From: Henriciella sp965212615
GTDB lineage: Bacteria; Pseudomonadota; Alphaproteobacteria; Caulobacterales; Hyphomonadaceae
Reading direction: 5' to 3'
Length of the DNA stretch: 64,000 bases
NCBI GenBank assembly: GCA_965212615.1
Contig: OZ243114.1
Span: forward strand, 1,550,001-1,614,000
Part shown: one piece after another, positions 27,584-36,915 of the stretch
How positions within the stretch are numbered: the first letter of the stretch is position 1
Layout: each line of letters starts with the position of its first letter
Notes under the pieces: generated by a model
Told to the model about the DNA's origin: nothing
The model's input: the letters and a program-made list of their open reading frames with translations, nothing else
Databases searched by the model: none
Program-made: the position numbers and the translations under genes

Positions 27584-27837
27584 GGCGGTCTCTTATTCCG
27601 TTTATTGTGTCGACTGTGTTTAGCCGGGTGCGTCAGAAAATACAGGCCCGAAAGCAAGACAGGACGATTAACCGCGCGAAGCGATCCGTCGTCCTGTCAA
27701 GGTCCGCAGACAAGCCACAAAGGGGATATGGCTGCAAGTCTCATAGATTGATGGTCTTGCCACGACAATATCTGACGCGGCGGCAGCAAATTCAAGTCAT
27801 CCAAACGGGTGACACCCTAATCGTGAACATTCGCAAA

Positions 27838-29700
27838 CTACAAAACGATGAGGCCAGGCGCAGTGCTGTGGCTATACAGGCACTCGACATCCTCGCGGCG
27901 CAAACTCTGGGCCTTGTTCTGATTGATATAGCCTTTTTCGGTGATCTCGCCCGAATCGGCTTGTGGCGGGGTCGATTGCAACAGGATTCGGGCGATGCGA
28001 CTGGCCGCGTTGGGGTTTTGAGCATTGTGCTTTTCCAGCCCCGTGCGCACCGCATCCAGAACAGCCGGATGCTTGATCATCTCGGGCATTGAAAGAGCCT
28101 CGCCTGTCAGCCGTTCGCAATAGGTCGGGTTGATGAAGCCGAGCAGGCTGACCTCATCGCGATTGAGGCCGCAGACGACGGCATCTGCGAGCGCCCCATC
28201 CACTGCTTGCACTGCCTGCACGCGCAGCTTGCCGGCTGAGACCCAGGTCCCGTTGGCGAGTTTGAATTCCTCTGCCGTGCGGCCATCAAAGGCGAGCCCT
28301 TTTTTCGGATTATCAGGATCAACGAAGCGGACCGCATCACCCAAGCGGTAAAAGCCTTCTTCATCAAACGCGGCGCGCGTCTTGTCCTCATTTCGGTAAT
28401 AGCCGGGCGTCACATTCACACCTTTGACGCGCAGCTCCTGCTTTTCGCCCGCCGGCACCAGTTTGAACACATTGCCCGGCAGAGGCAGGCCGATCAGGCC
28501 CATCGTGTCATTCGGCCAGTGGACGTTGCTGGCGGTCGGCGAGGTTTCGGTGGCGCCATATCCAGCCGACAGCGAAATGCGCTCGCCTGTCACCTGTACG
28601 GCGACGTTCTGGATGCGCTCATAAATGTCCTGGCCCATGGCGGCGCCGCCATAGGCCATTTGACAGATCCGCTTGAAAAAGGTCCTGGCCAGGGCCTCAT
28701 CGCGCTCGAACTCCGTCGCCAGCGCCGCCCAGGCGGCAGGCACAGTTGTGTGCTGGGTCGGCGAGACGTCTTTCAGATTGCGCAACATTTCCGGCAGCCG
28801 CGCCGGGGTCGGCGCACCCCAGTCGAGATACAGCGTCCCGCCCCAATCAGTCAGGTTGTGCAGAATCGCATTGGCGCCATAAGTGTGGCTCCAGGGCAGG
28901 AAGTTGCACATCACCTGTACCTCGCCGGTCACCTCTGCCAGGCGCTGTTCATCCCAGACCGAGCGGATCATTTTGGCGTTGGCCGCGATCATGCCATGGG
29001 TGTTGATCACCGCCTTTGGCTCACCTGTGGAGCCTGAGGTCAGCATGTATTTCGCGATCGTCTCCGAGGTCAGTCGGTCATAGGCCTCAGTCACGGAATT
29101 GCCGCCCGGCACAGCAAACGCGTCAAGCGACTGGCTCTGACAGGCCGTCGGCGCGTTGCGCGAGTACAGCACCAGGCGGTCACCGACGCGCATCCCGTCA
29201 AGACCGCGCTGATACTCGGCGCCATCCTCGACATAGATATATTTCGGCTCGACCAGCTCATCGACATAATTCAGCCGCGCAAAATCCTGACTGAGCAGCG
29301 CATAAGCAGGCGTGACCGGAACCACAGGACAACCGGCCAACATCGCCCCATACATGACCAGGGCATGATCAATCGTGTTGCGCGACAGGATCATCACCGG
29401 GGCGGCATCGCCCGCATTCAGGAAGCCTTGTGCCAGGGCCTGCACGCGCTGCCAGGCCTCGGCATAGGAGATCTCCTGCCAGCCTTCCCGGGTCGAATCG
29501 ACCGGATCGCGCTGCGCCAGCCAGGTCCGATCCGGCGCCTGTTCGGCCCAGTATTTAAGTGGCCACAGCATATGCGGCGGCGGATCTTTCAAGGGCTGGC
29601 CATTGCGGATCAGCACGCTGCCATCATCGCGTTGCTCGACAATTGTCTTTTGCGGCAAATACGGCACTTCCCGAAACGGAATATGACTGGTCTCGCTCAT
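27838..29700 (-). CDS. Feruloyl-CoA synthase-like AMP-forming ligase
   Basis: Acyl-adenylate-forming enzyme (620 residues). The P-loop-like motif YMLTSGSTGEPKAVINTHGM, the middle YGATETSPTA and the hinge LAFDGRTAEEFKLANGTWV are present. The long N-terminus, the WPLKYWAEQAPDRTW stretch and the missing standard C-terminal Lys motif resemble feruloyl-CoA synthases, which activate hydroxycinnamic acids. The catabolic partner (enoyl-CoA hydratase/aldolase, ech) is not nearby. A potassium-channel gene ends 3 nt upstream, so the two form an odd operon. Confidence 0.8.
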   Translation of the reverse strand: MSETSHIPFREVPYLPQKTIVEQRDDGSVLIRNGQPLKDPPPHMLWPLKYWAEQAPDRTWLAQRDPVDSTREGWQEISYAEAWQRVQALAQGFLNAGDAAPVMILSRNTIDHALVMYGAMLAGCPVVPVTPAYALLSQDFARLNYVDELVEPKYIYVEDGAEYQRGLDGMRVGDRLVLYSRNAPTACQSQSLDAFAVPGGNSVTEAYDRLTSETIAKYMLTSGSTGEPKAVINTHGMIAANAKMIRSVWDEQRLAEVTGEVQVMCNFLPWSHTYGANAILHNLTDWGGTLYLDWGAPTPARLPEMLRNLKDVSPTQHTTVPAAWAALATEFERDEALARTFFKRICQMAYGGAAMGQDIYERIQNVAVQVTGERISLSAGYGATETSPTASNVHWPNDTMGLIGLPLPGNVFKLVPAGEKQELRVKGVNVTPGYYRNEDKTRAAFDEEGFYRLGDAVRFVDPDNPKKGLAFDGRTAEEFKLANGTWVSAGKLRVQAVQAVDGALADAVVCGLNRDEVSLLGFINPTYCERLTGEALSMPEMIKHPAVLDAVRTGLEKHNAQNPNAASRIARILLQSTPPQADSGEITEKGYINQNKAQSLRREDVECLYSHSTAPGLIVL

Positions 29701-29703
29701 CGC

Positions 29704-30486
29704 CTATCCTTGGCCCGGGGTTTCGATCTTCAGCATGTCGCCGCAATGTTTGCAGTGGATGGCATCGGCGTCATGCCGGGTCAGTCCGCATGCCTCGCAC
29801 GTATAGTCAACCTTGTCGCCGGGGAGGGTGATCGCGCGCAACAGCCGCAGGAACAAAGTCAGGCCAAGCACCATGATCACCACCGCCAGCAAGCGGCCCC
29901 ACATGCCTTCCATCAGGATGTCGCCATAGCCGGTTGTGGTCAGGCTGGTAACGGTGAAATACAGCGCGTCGACATAATTCTCGATGCCGGGATTGGTGTC
30001 CTTTTGCAGCACGAAGACGAGGCCTGCCATGAGGAACACAAAGACGACGAGATTGGTCACGCGATCGAAAATGCGCTCATGGCGCTTGAGATAGGATGAC
30101 ACGCCTTTCAGCCGCTTGAGCAGGGTGAAGGCGCGAATGATCCGCACCGCACGGAGCAGGCGCAGGAAAGCGAGGTTCTGCGTGAATAGCGGCGCCAGCA
30201 TCGACACCACGACAACCAGGTCAGCCCAATTATAGAACCGCCGCCAGAACTTGCTCTTGGGCTGGGCAATATAAAACCGCGCCGCCAGATCCAGAGCAAT
30301 CACGGCCCCGATGGCATAATCGGCCACCGGATGCGAGACCCCATCGCCCCGAAACGGCGCCCAGAGGAAATAAGCAATGGTCAGAATGTCGAAAGTGAGC
30401 AGTCCGATCCGAAAATAATAAGGCGCCGGCCCATGCCCCTCATACAACCAGAACAACCTGCGATTCAGCCCTTTTCGTTCGCTCAA
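29704..30486 (-). CDS. Voltage-gated-type potassium channel with C-terminal zinc ribbon
   Basis: A 260-residue ion channel subunit with six transmembrane helices. Helix S4 is Arg-rich (FLRLLRAVRIIRAFTLLKRL), and the pore has the K+ filter TTTGYGDI. Instead of the usual RCK domain the C-terminus carries four Cys in a zinc-ribbon arrangement (CEACGLTRHD and CKHCGDML, spaced by about 20 residues). The zinc ribbon may bind metal or mediate assembly. It precedes the feruloyl-CoA-synthase-like gene with a 3-nt gap. Confidence 0.88.
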   Translation of the reverse strand: MSERKGLNRRLFWLYEGHGPAPYYFRIGLLTFDILTIAYFLWAPFRGDGVSHPVADYAIGAVIALDLAARFYIAQPKSKFWRRFYNWADLVVVVSMLAPLFTQNLAFLRLLRAVRIIRAFTLLKRLKGVSSYLKRHERIFDRVTNLVVFVFLMAGLVFVLQKDTNPGIENYVDALYFTVTSLTTTGYGDILMEGMWGRLLAVVIMVLGLTLFLRLLRAITLPGDKVDYTCEACGLTRHDADAIHCKHCGDMLKIETPGQG

Positions 30487-30718
30487 CGCCTTGCGCTCCC
30501 ATTCGCGAATGCCGAGCCTTACCTATGGCCGATGCCTGCCTGACTGTCACCTGAACCTGCGCAGGTGCATCATGACGCGGTTTCGGCAAGGCCGTGACCC
30601 GAAATTGTGATCTCAAATTGGTGTGAGCCTTGGTGAAGAGACGTGAAATGCGCGGCGCGATGATCCGGTCTAGGTCGACTGCAACACAGACCGACATTCT
30701 CGCAGAAGGACCTCCCGC

Positions 30719-31459
30719 ATGTCGAAATTCTCTACGCTCTCTCTCGCGTCAGCGGCGCTCGCTCTCACCGCCCTGCCGGCCCAGGCCGAGAAGGATCAAG
30801 GCTGGTATGTCTCTGGTTTTATCGGCGCCGGATTTCCTGGCGACGTAGAGCTGACCGGGATCCAGGCTCCTGCCGCCGGCGCGCCCGGAACGGCGGGCGC
30901 CCCGGCTCGCATCGCCACCGATTTCGACAGCGATGTGAGCTTTGGGTTCGCTGTCGGATACGATACGCCCTGGGAGTTTTTCGGCCTCTTCAATCCTCGC
31001 CTGGAACTCGAATATTCGCGCATTGAAGCTGATGTCAGCGGCGGCAGTTTCAATAGTGGCAGCCAGGCATTTTCCGGCGATGTCTCGATCGATTTCTTCC
31101 TGATCAACAATTATTCGGACATCATCTGGGATGACAGCCAGACCCTCATTCCGTTCGTCGGCGGCGGACTCGGCGTCGCCACAGTCGATGCCAATATTCT
31201 CTATGCGGGCGGCGGCTCACCGACCCCGAACTTTGTCGCCACAGGCGACGATAGCGGGCTTGCAGGCACGCTTGCAGGCGGTCTGACCTGGCTGACCGGT
31301 ACGCCCTGGGAAGTCTATGGCGAAGCCCGCTACTACCAGATTCGCGATGTCGAGCTTGAACGCCGCTTCATTGGCGGCGGGGCCAATCTGTTCAATGCCA
31401 GCGTCGATGACGATTTTGACGGCTCGAGCCTGACCATTGGCGCGCGATACAAGTTCTAA
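30719..31459 (+). CDS. Outer-membrane beta-barrel protein
   Basis: A 246-residue protein with a signal peptide ending at LPAQA and a barrel of eight or so amphipathic strands closing with the C-terminal aromatic (GARYKF). Size and the GWYVSGFIGAGF start are those of OmpA-like/OmpW-like porin-family barrels. A Pro/Ala/Gly-rich loop lies at residues 45-65. Function unknown. A strong terminator follows 46 nt after the stop codon, so it is monocistronic. Confidence 0.8.
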   Translation: MSKFSTLSLASAALALTALPAQAEKDQGWYVSGFIGAGFPGDVELTGIQAPAAGAPGTAGAPARIATDFDSDVSFGFAVGYDTPWEFFGLFNPRLELEYSRIEADVSGGSFNSGSQAFSGDVSIDFFLINNYSDIIWDDSQTLIPFVGGGLGVATVDANILYAGGGSPTPNFVATGDDSGLAGTLAGGLTWLTGTPWEVYGEARYYQIRDVELERRFIGGGANLFNASVDDDFDGSSLTIGARYKF

Positions 31460-31504
31460 GAGATAGATCATACCCTCCCTCTCATTCTAACTCTTAGATT
31501 TAAG

Positions 31505-31543
31505 GCCCGGCGCCCTCCCCTTTTGGCGCCGGGCTCTTTTTTT
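31505..31543 (+). terminator. Strong rho-independent terminator after the outer-membrane barrel gene
   Basis: GCCCGGCGCC and GGCGCCGGGC form a perfect 10-bp stem around a 10-nt loop, followed by TCTTTTTTT. Confidence 0.92.
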
Positions 31544-31579
31544 GCCGGTCAGGATGACAAGCCCTTGAGGCCTGCTTAC

Positions 31580-32458
31580 ATGCGCCGGATGACTTCTGAT
31601 CTTGTTTACCTGCCCCATCGCACGGTCTTGGCGCTGCGCGGGCCTGACACGCTGGCTTTACTGGAACGCCTGGTGACCCATGACACGACCGGGTGGCCGA
31701 CTGGCGAAACCCGCTATGGCGCCTTGCTGACCCCGCAAGGAAAAGTGATCGCCGATTTTCTTGCCTCGCGGACCGAGGACGGGATCTGGCTCGATGTTGC
31801 AAGCGACCATGCAGCCGACCTCGCCAAGCGGCTCAAACTGTTTCGTTTGCGCAGCGCGGTCGAAATCGACATTTGCGAGGAGCTGTCCGTATTCGCGGGT
31901 CTGACGGCTTGCACAGACCCACCTGCGGTCGTGCCAGAGTCGGTTCAGATCTACTGTGATCCGCGGTATCCAGGGGGGCGGCTGCGGGTCATCAGCGACA
32001 AACCAGACCTGGCCATGACCGGCCGCCCGCTTACAGATTACCACGCCGACCGGGTCGCTCACGCCGTGCCCGAACAGGGCCTGGATTTCGGCGCCGCAGA
32101 GGTATTTCCGGCCGAGATCAACATGGACATTCTTGGCGGTGTCGCCCTCAATAAGGGCTGCTTTGTCGGCCAGGAAGTTGTCAGCCGGATGCACCGGCGC
32201 GGCACGCTGCGCAAGCGCACCTTGCGGATCGAATTGCCGGATGGGCTGACGGTTGAGCGCGGCGACGAGATCAAGGCCCCGCTCCCGATTGGCAACGTCA
32301 CCAGCGCGGTCGCGGCTCAGGCCCTCGCCCTGGTACGCGTCGACCGGCTGGCCTCGGCCGAAGCGTCTGATGAACGCCCGACCATTCATGAAACTCCGGT
32401 CACAATTGACAAACCAGGCTGGCTCGTGGCCGATCCGGCGCCTATGGAAGAGCGATGA
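31580..32458 (+). CDS. ygfZ: Folate-binding protein YgfZ (GcvT-like)
   Basis: A 292-residue folate-dependent protein that supports iron-sulfur cluster assembly. The family signature KGCFVGQE is present near residue 190, with the flanking LNKGC and VSRMHRRGTLRKR. The N-terminal half has the GcvT fold (LVTHDTTGWPTGETRYGALLTPQG region). An ATG at 31589 is an alternative start. It overlaps the following tag gene by 4 nt; ygfZ-tag-two lipoproteins form one transcription unit with 4-nt overlaps throughout. Confidence 0.88.
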   Translation: MRRMTSDLVYLPHRTVLALRGPDTLALLERLVTHDTTGWPTGETRYGALLTPQGKVIADFLASRTEDGIWLDVASDHAADLAKRLKLFRLRSAVEIDICEELSVFAGLTACTDPPAVVPESVQIYCDPRYPGGRLRVISDKPDLAMTGRPLTDYHADRVAHAVPEQGLDFGAAEVFPAEINMDILGGVALNKGCFVGQEVVSRMHRRGTLRKRTLRIELPDGLTVERGDEIKAPLPIGNVTSAVAAQALALVRVDRLASAEASDERPTIHETPVTIDKPGWLVADPAPMEER

Positions 32459-33039
32459 GTGATCGCATACCTTGCGCCTGGGCGCCGATGAAAGACGAAC
32501 TGTACCGGGCCTATCATGATCAGGACTGGGGTGTGCCGGAATATGATTCGCGGGCGCTTTGGGAAAAGCTGCAACTGGACGGCATGCAGGCGGGCCTCGC
32601 CTGGATCACCATCCTGCGCAAGCGCGAAAGCATGCGTGAGGAGTTTGACGGCTTCGATCCGGAAAAGATTGCCCGCTGGGACCAGGCCCGGATCGACAAG
32701 GCGCTGACCAATCCCGGCATAATTCGCAGCCCGAAAAAGATTGAAGCGTGTATCGGCAATGCCCAGGCCTTCCTGGATTGTATGGACAAAGGCGAAGATT
32801 TTTCTGAATTCTGCTGGCGCTTTGTCGATGGCAAGCCGATTGTCAGCCGTTTTGAGGATTACCGAGATGGCCCGACCAAGACTGATATCTCGGAAGCCTG
32901 CTCAAAGGCCTTGAAGCAACGCGGGCACAAGTTCGTCGGCCCGACCATCGTTTATGCCTGGATGCAGGCTTGCGGGCTTTACAATGATCATGAGGTCAGC
33001 TGTCCTCGTCACAAACAAGTTCAGGAGATGGCTCGATGA
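32455..33039 (+). CDS. tag: DNA-3-methyladenine glycosylase I
   Basis: Base-excision repair enzyme (194 residues) removing 3-methyladenine. The N-terminal CAW and YHDQDWGVP, LQLDGMQAGLAWITIL with the catalytic-site Glu region, and GIIRSPKKIEACIGNA are standard. The zinc-binding Cys/His set (C near the start, H and two C at the end: NDHEVSCPRH) is present. Overlaps of 4 nt on both sides couple it to ygfZ and to the lipoprotein gene. Confidence 0.93.
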   Translation: MSDRIPCAWAPMKDELYRAYHDQDWGVPEYDSRALWEKLQLDGMQAGLAWITILRKRESMREEFDGFDPEKIARWDQARIDKALTNPGIIRSPKKIEACIGNAQAFLDCMDKGEDFSEFCWRFVDGKPIVSRFEDYRDGPTKTDISEACSKALKQRGHKFVGPTIVYAWMQACGLYNDHEVSCPRHKQVQEMAR

Positions 33040-33296
33040 AATTTGCGCTCACCCTTCCCGTCCTCGCGCTCGCACTCTCCGGCTGCGTAACAAATGCCGA
33101 GTTTGACCGCGACCGGGCCTATGCGAAATGCGAGTCGATCGCCCAGACCACCAGCCGGGACCGCTGTATCGCTGACGCGATCGCGCAAGCGGAGCGCGAA
33201 CGCGCCCGCGAGGATGCCAAGGATCAGCAGCGCGAGGAGGATGCAGAGAAACGCGAGCTCGGCCGCGAGATCGCCGGGGTAAAGGATGAGCGATGA
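33036..33296 (+). CDS. Small lipoprotein with C-x11-C motif
   Basis: An 86-residue protein with signal peptide and lipobox LALSGC. The mature part is highly charged, with a likely helix of alternating Glu/Arg/Lys residues. Two Cys are spaced by 11 residues (CESIAQTTSRDRC). It overlaps tag and the next small gene by 4 nt each. The same Cys spacing occurs in the next gene product, so the two appear to be paralogues. Confidence 0.7.
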   Translation: MKFALTLPVLALALSGCVTNAEFDRDRAYAKCESIAQTTSRDRCIADAIAQAERERAREDAKDQQREEDAEKRELGREIAGVKDER

Positions 33297-33469
33297 AAGC
33301 GGCGCTGATCAGCTTCGGCCTTTGCACCGTGCTCGGTGCCTGTGCCATCGGCCAGGATCTCTATGATGATCGGCGAATAGACGAATGCCGCGACCTGCCG
33401 ACCGCAAATGAGCGCCTCGTCTGCGAACGAGAGGCCCGTGATGATGCAGCCGGATTTCCGCCAACCTGA
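33293..33469 (+). CDS. Very small lipoprotein, paralogue of the preceding one
   Basis: A 58-residue protein (MKAALISFGLCTVLGACAIG at the start) with lipobox LGAC. The mature part has two Cys with 11 residues between them (CRDLPTANERLVC), the same spacing as in the upstream lipoprotein. It begins inside the stop of the previous gene (ATGA overlap), which supports translation by coupling. Function unknown. Confidence 0.62.
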   Translation: MKAALISFGLCTVLGACAIGQDLYDDRRIDECRDLPTANERLVCEREARDDAAGFPPT

Positions 33470-33558
33470 AGTGACTCCGGCGCTCGACCTTCACCGCCGG
33501 TAAGACTAACACTGTCGATTGGACTAGCAGAGCGCCGGGTCTGGCGCGCGAGGAATTC

Positions 33559-34680
33559 ATGATCACACCCGTCATTTTCGCCACCGGATTGTGGACACCG
33601 CCGCAATCAGTTTCCAATGCAGAACTGGTTGAGAGCTTTAATGCCTGGGCCGACAAGTGGAACGCAGAGCACGCAGCGGAGATCGAGGCCGGAACGGCCG
33701 AAGCCAAGACCCATTCAAGCGTCGAATTCATCGAGAAAGCCTCTGGCATCAAGTCCCGCTTTGTTGTCGACAAGTCCGGCATCATCGACCCGAATGTGAT
33801 GCGCCCGAATATTCCCGAGCGTCCGAATGAAGAAATCTCGGTGCTGGCCGAGATTGCCGTCAACGCCGCGCGCATGGCGCTGGAGCGGGCCGGCCGCGAC
33901 GCGAGCGATGTCGATGCCGTCCTCTGCGCCGCCTCGAACATGCAGCGCGGCTACCCGGCCATGGCGGTGGAAATCCAGGCTGCATTGGGCATAGACGGGT
34001 TCGGATTCGACATGAATGTCGCCTGCTCATCCGCCACGTTCGGCATTCAGACGGCCGCCGACTTTGTCCGCTCGGGCAGCGCCAAGTCAGTGTTGATGGT
34101 CAATCCGGAGATCTGTTCCGGCCACCTCAATTTCACCGACCGCGACAGTCACTTCATCTTTGGCGATGTCGCTACGGCTGTCCTGGTCGAAGCCGAAGAC
34201 ATTGCCCCAGCGCAGCATTGGAAGATTCTCGGCACGCAGCTGAAGACACAATTCTCCAACAATATTCGCAACAATTTCGGCTTCCTCAATCGTTGCGCGC
34301 CGGAAGGCATTGGCGCCGAGGACAAGCTGTTCGTTCAGGAAGGCCGCAAAGTGTTCAAGGAAGTGGTGCCGATGGTCGCCCGGATGATCACGGCCGAGCT
34401 CGAGCGCCTCGGCCTTGAAGCGCCGAACCTGCGCCGGATGTGGCTGCATCAGGCCAATGCCAATATGAACCGGCTGATCGCTTCCAAGGTGCTTGGCCGC
34501 GAGGCGACACCAGACGAGAGCCCGACTGTGCTCGATACCTATGCCAATACCAGCTCGGCTGGCTCGATCATCGCCTTTCACAAGCATAGCGAAGACATGG
34601 ACGCCGGCGACAAGGGCCTGATCTGTTCATTTGGAGCGGGCTATTCGGCTGGCACCGTGTTTGTCGAGAAAGCCGCCTAA
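33559..34680 (+). CDS. fabH: 3-oxoacyl-ACP synthase III-like (FabH family)
   Basis: A 373-residue thiolase-fold condensing enzyme. The active-site Cys lies in NVACSSATFG, the His in LHQANANMNRL, and an Asn in the C-terminal YANTSSAGSI. It is longer than classical FabH (~320) and belongs to the subgroup that includes PA3286-type enzymes, which can start fatty acid synthesis from medium-chain acyl-CoA. No fab or plsX genes are adjacent, so a side role in lipid or secondary metabolism is possible. Confidence 0.85.
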   Translation: MITPVIFATGLWTPPQSVSNAELVESFNAWADKWNAEHAAEIEAGTAEAKTHSSVEFIEKASGIKSRFVVDKSGIIDPNVMRPNIPERPNEEISVLAEIAVNAARMALERAGRDASDVDAVLCAASNMQRGYPAMAVEIQAALGIDGFGFDMNVACSSATFGIQTAADFVRSGSAKSVLMVNPEICSGHLNFTDRDSHFIFGDVATAVLVEAEDIAPAQHWKILGTQLKTQFSNNIRNNFGFLNRCAPEGIGAEDKLFVQEGRKVFKEVVPMVARMITAELERLGLEAPNLRRMWLHQANANMNRLIASKVLGREATPDESPTVLDTYANTSSAGSIIAFHKHSEDMDAGDKGLICSFGAGYSAGTVFVEKAA

Positions 34681-34684
34681 AGGC

Positions 34685-35866
34685 TCAAGCCTCGCTCAGA
34701 TCTGCGGGCTGTCGGCCCGGCGATGATCGCGCCCCGAAAAGCAGCAGCAGCGAGACAAAGGCGATGCTTGTCCCCTGGGAGGAAAACAGTTCGAGCATCA
34801 GCGCAAAAAACCAGGCGGGGAGGCTTTGCGCAGGGAGAGTGAGCCCGCTGGCCTCCGCCGCCTGGCGCAGATCGGCTCGCGCCCCTGCAATCTTGTCTTC
34901 CAGCATCGCGCGGCGGCGCGCGAGGCCGAGCTCGTTCTGAGCGTCCCGATACGGTTTCTGGTGCGTGCGTCCGACGGCCTCGACCCCAGCAATGTAGGCC
35001 TCCAGGCCTTCAATCGAACGGGTTTCCGGCGGGATGCCCTGCAGCTGACGGGTCCAGTCAGCGATCTCGGCTTGGCCCAGGCTCTGGACCTGTTGCGCCT
35101 GGGCCAGCTGCGCATCCTGCGCCTGGGCATTGTTGAGCATGAATAAAGAGGTGCCGGCAATGCTGGTCCCCGCGCCTGCGAGCGCGAAGACCAGCGACCG
35201 CATCGCCTCGCCGAGACGGCGGCCTGACATATGCCACCAGAAGAATGTGAAACCGCCGAACGAGCAGACCGAGGCAATCACCCCGCTCCAGCCCCAGACC
35301 CGCGCCTGGGTCGGGTCGAGCACGCCAGCACTGAACGCCTGATAATTGGCAAAACCCGACAAGACCGCCGCCGCCAGTCCTGCGGCCAGGAAGATGAGCG
35401 CCAGCAGCGAGATGATCACCCGTTCCCCCCAACGCCGCCTTGAAGCCGGTGTTCGGTCGCTGCGCGTCGGACGGGTCGCCGCTCCGGCCACCAGCTCTTC
35501 GATCAGTTCGACTTGCACCGGCTCAGAGACCGCCACCGGCAACTGGGCGGTGACCGGCGGCGACGACACATGATCATTTGCAGGCTGCGGACGCGGGTCG
35601 ATCGGGATGATTTCGGCCTCTGCAAAGGGCTCATGGTTCCACTCACCGGCCTCGGCCTTTTCGCGCAAATAAGCGATCAGAGGCCCTTCACTGCCGCAAG
35701 CTCCACACTGCACCCGCCCGCGCCCGAGTGACAATTTCAGACCGCGCGTTGCGCCGCAGCCCGGACAATCTTCATGGGCAATGCCGCGATCATCAAATGC
35801 GTCTTCCAGGCCTGCGCCGCGCAAAGCCTGATCCAAGACATCAGAAGTGGTCGATATCGCGCCCAT
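34685..35866 (-). CDS. Zinc-ribbon plus transmembrane protein of unknown function
   Basis: A 393-residue protein. Residues 33-58 hold four Cys in a zinc ribbon (CPGCGATRG and CGACGSEGP) similar to those of phage or primase CHC2-type modules. A Pro-rich linker follows, then two transmembrane helices (about 150-175 and 192-212), a third near 225-243, a coiled-coil-like stretch rich in Gln/Ala (250-330), and a final helix near 350-375. I do not recognise the full combination. It is convergent with the fabH-like gene. Confidence 0.55.
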   Translation of the reverse strand: MGAISTTSDVLDQALRGAGLEDAFDDRGIAHEDCPGCGATRGLKLSLGRGRVQCGACGSEGPLIAYLREKAEAGEWNHEPFAEAEIIPIDPRPQPANDHVSSPPVTAQLPVAVSEPVQVELIEELVAGAATRPTRSDRTPASRRRWGERVIISLLALIFLAAGLAAAVLSGFANYQAFSAGVLDPTQARVWGWSGVIASVCSFGGFTFFWWHMSGRRLGEAMRSLVFALAGAGTSIAGTSLFMLNNAQAQDAQLAQAQQVQSLGQAEIADWTRQLQGIPPETRSIEGLEAYIAGVEAVGRTHQKPYRDAQNELGLARRRAMLEDKIAGARADLRQAAEASGLTLPAQSLPAWFFALMLELFSSQGTSIAFVSLLLLFGARSSPGRQPADLSEA

Positions 35867-36004
35867 GCCAGCCCTTTAAGCGAAAGTTTGATCACATTTT
35901 GTTCTCTTTATGTTTCTATTTGTTCTGAGTCAATTGGATTCCTGACCGACGCTGGTAAAAGCCGCGGCTTTCAATACAAAATCAAACAAAAACAGGTGGT
36001 AACG

Positions 36005-36814
36005 TTATTCCAACCCAAACACACGCGCGGCATTCCCGCCGAGGAACGCAGCCTTGCCCGCCTCTGACAGGCCGAGATCATTCAGCCCGCCAAGCGCCTT
36101 TGCTGCCGTGATCATCGGATAATTGGTCCCGAACATGACCTTGGACGCGCCATGCCCGCGCAGATAGCGCACCAGCTCTGGTGGATAACGTTTCACGGTA
36201 TAGGCCGAAGTATCGATATAGACATTCTGATGCTTGGTCGCGACCGCCACGGCTTCTTCGGTCCAGGGATAGCCGATATGGCCACCAACAATGACCAGAT
36301 CCGGGAAGTCCAGCGCCACCTGGTCAAGATAAATTGGCCGCCCCACCTCTGACGGCATCAGCGGCCCGGTATGGCCGATCTGGGTGCAGAACGGCACGCC
36401 TTCCTCGACGCAGGCGACATAGACCGGATAGAAGCGCCGATCAGTTGGCGGCACTTCCCAGAGCCAGGGTAGGACGCGGATCGCCTTGAAGCCTAGCTCG
36501 CGGACGCAGCGGCGGATCTCCGCCACCGCCGCCATCGGGTTGGAGATGTCGACAGATCCGACTCCAACCAGTCGATCCGGCGCCTGGGCGACGAAGCCTG
36601 CGACCTCATCATTCGAGATCATCGTCTTGCGCGGCGCTGACCAGGCGCTGATCAGCATCTTGTCGACGCCGGCCTGATCAAGCATCGCCACGGTCGCAGA
36701 GACCGGCAATTCTTGCGTCGGCGTTTCGGCCTTGTTCCAGCGCCGCAACGAAGCGAAAATCGGATCCTGACTGTGCCGAAGCGTCGGATGCTGTCCCCAG
36801 GCGTCGATGATCAT
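36005..36814 (-). CDS. Amidohydrolase family protein (ACMSD-like)
   Basis: A 269-residue metal-dependent hydrolase or decarboxylase of the amidohydrolase-2 group. A possible metal ligand is in the N-terminal IIDAWGQHP, with His in IGHTGP, GGHIGYPW and an Asp-type TSAYTV. The final MFGTNYPMI is typical of the group. The usual N-terminal HxH is reduced to WGQH, as in some plant/bacterial subfamilies. The substrate is unknown; it is followed on the same strand (upstream in transcription) by a VOC-family protein, with about 100 nt between. Confidence 0.78.
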   Translation of the reverse strand: MIIDAWGQHPTLRHSQDPIFASLRRWNKAETPTQELPVSATVAMLDQAGVDKMLISAWSAPRKTMISNDEVAGFVAQAPDRLVGVGSVDISNPMAAVAEIRRCVRELGFKAIRVLPWLWEVPPTDRRFYPVYVACVEEGVPFCTQIGHTGPLMPSEVGRPIYLDQVALDFPDLVIVGGHIGYPWTEEAVAVATKHQNVYIDTSAYTVKRYPPELVRYLRGHGASKVMFGTNYPMITAAKALGGLNDLGLSEAGKAAFLGGNAARVFGLE

Positions 36815-36915
36815 GCGTGGTCTCCTGTCAGGCTGAATCGGCGCGCGCGATGCGCACGGGATGAGGTAACCCAGCCCATGGCGACGCGCCAGATACAGAT
36901 TGTCGCCTCAAGGCC

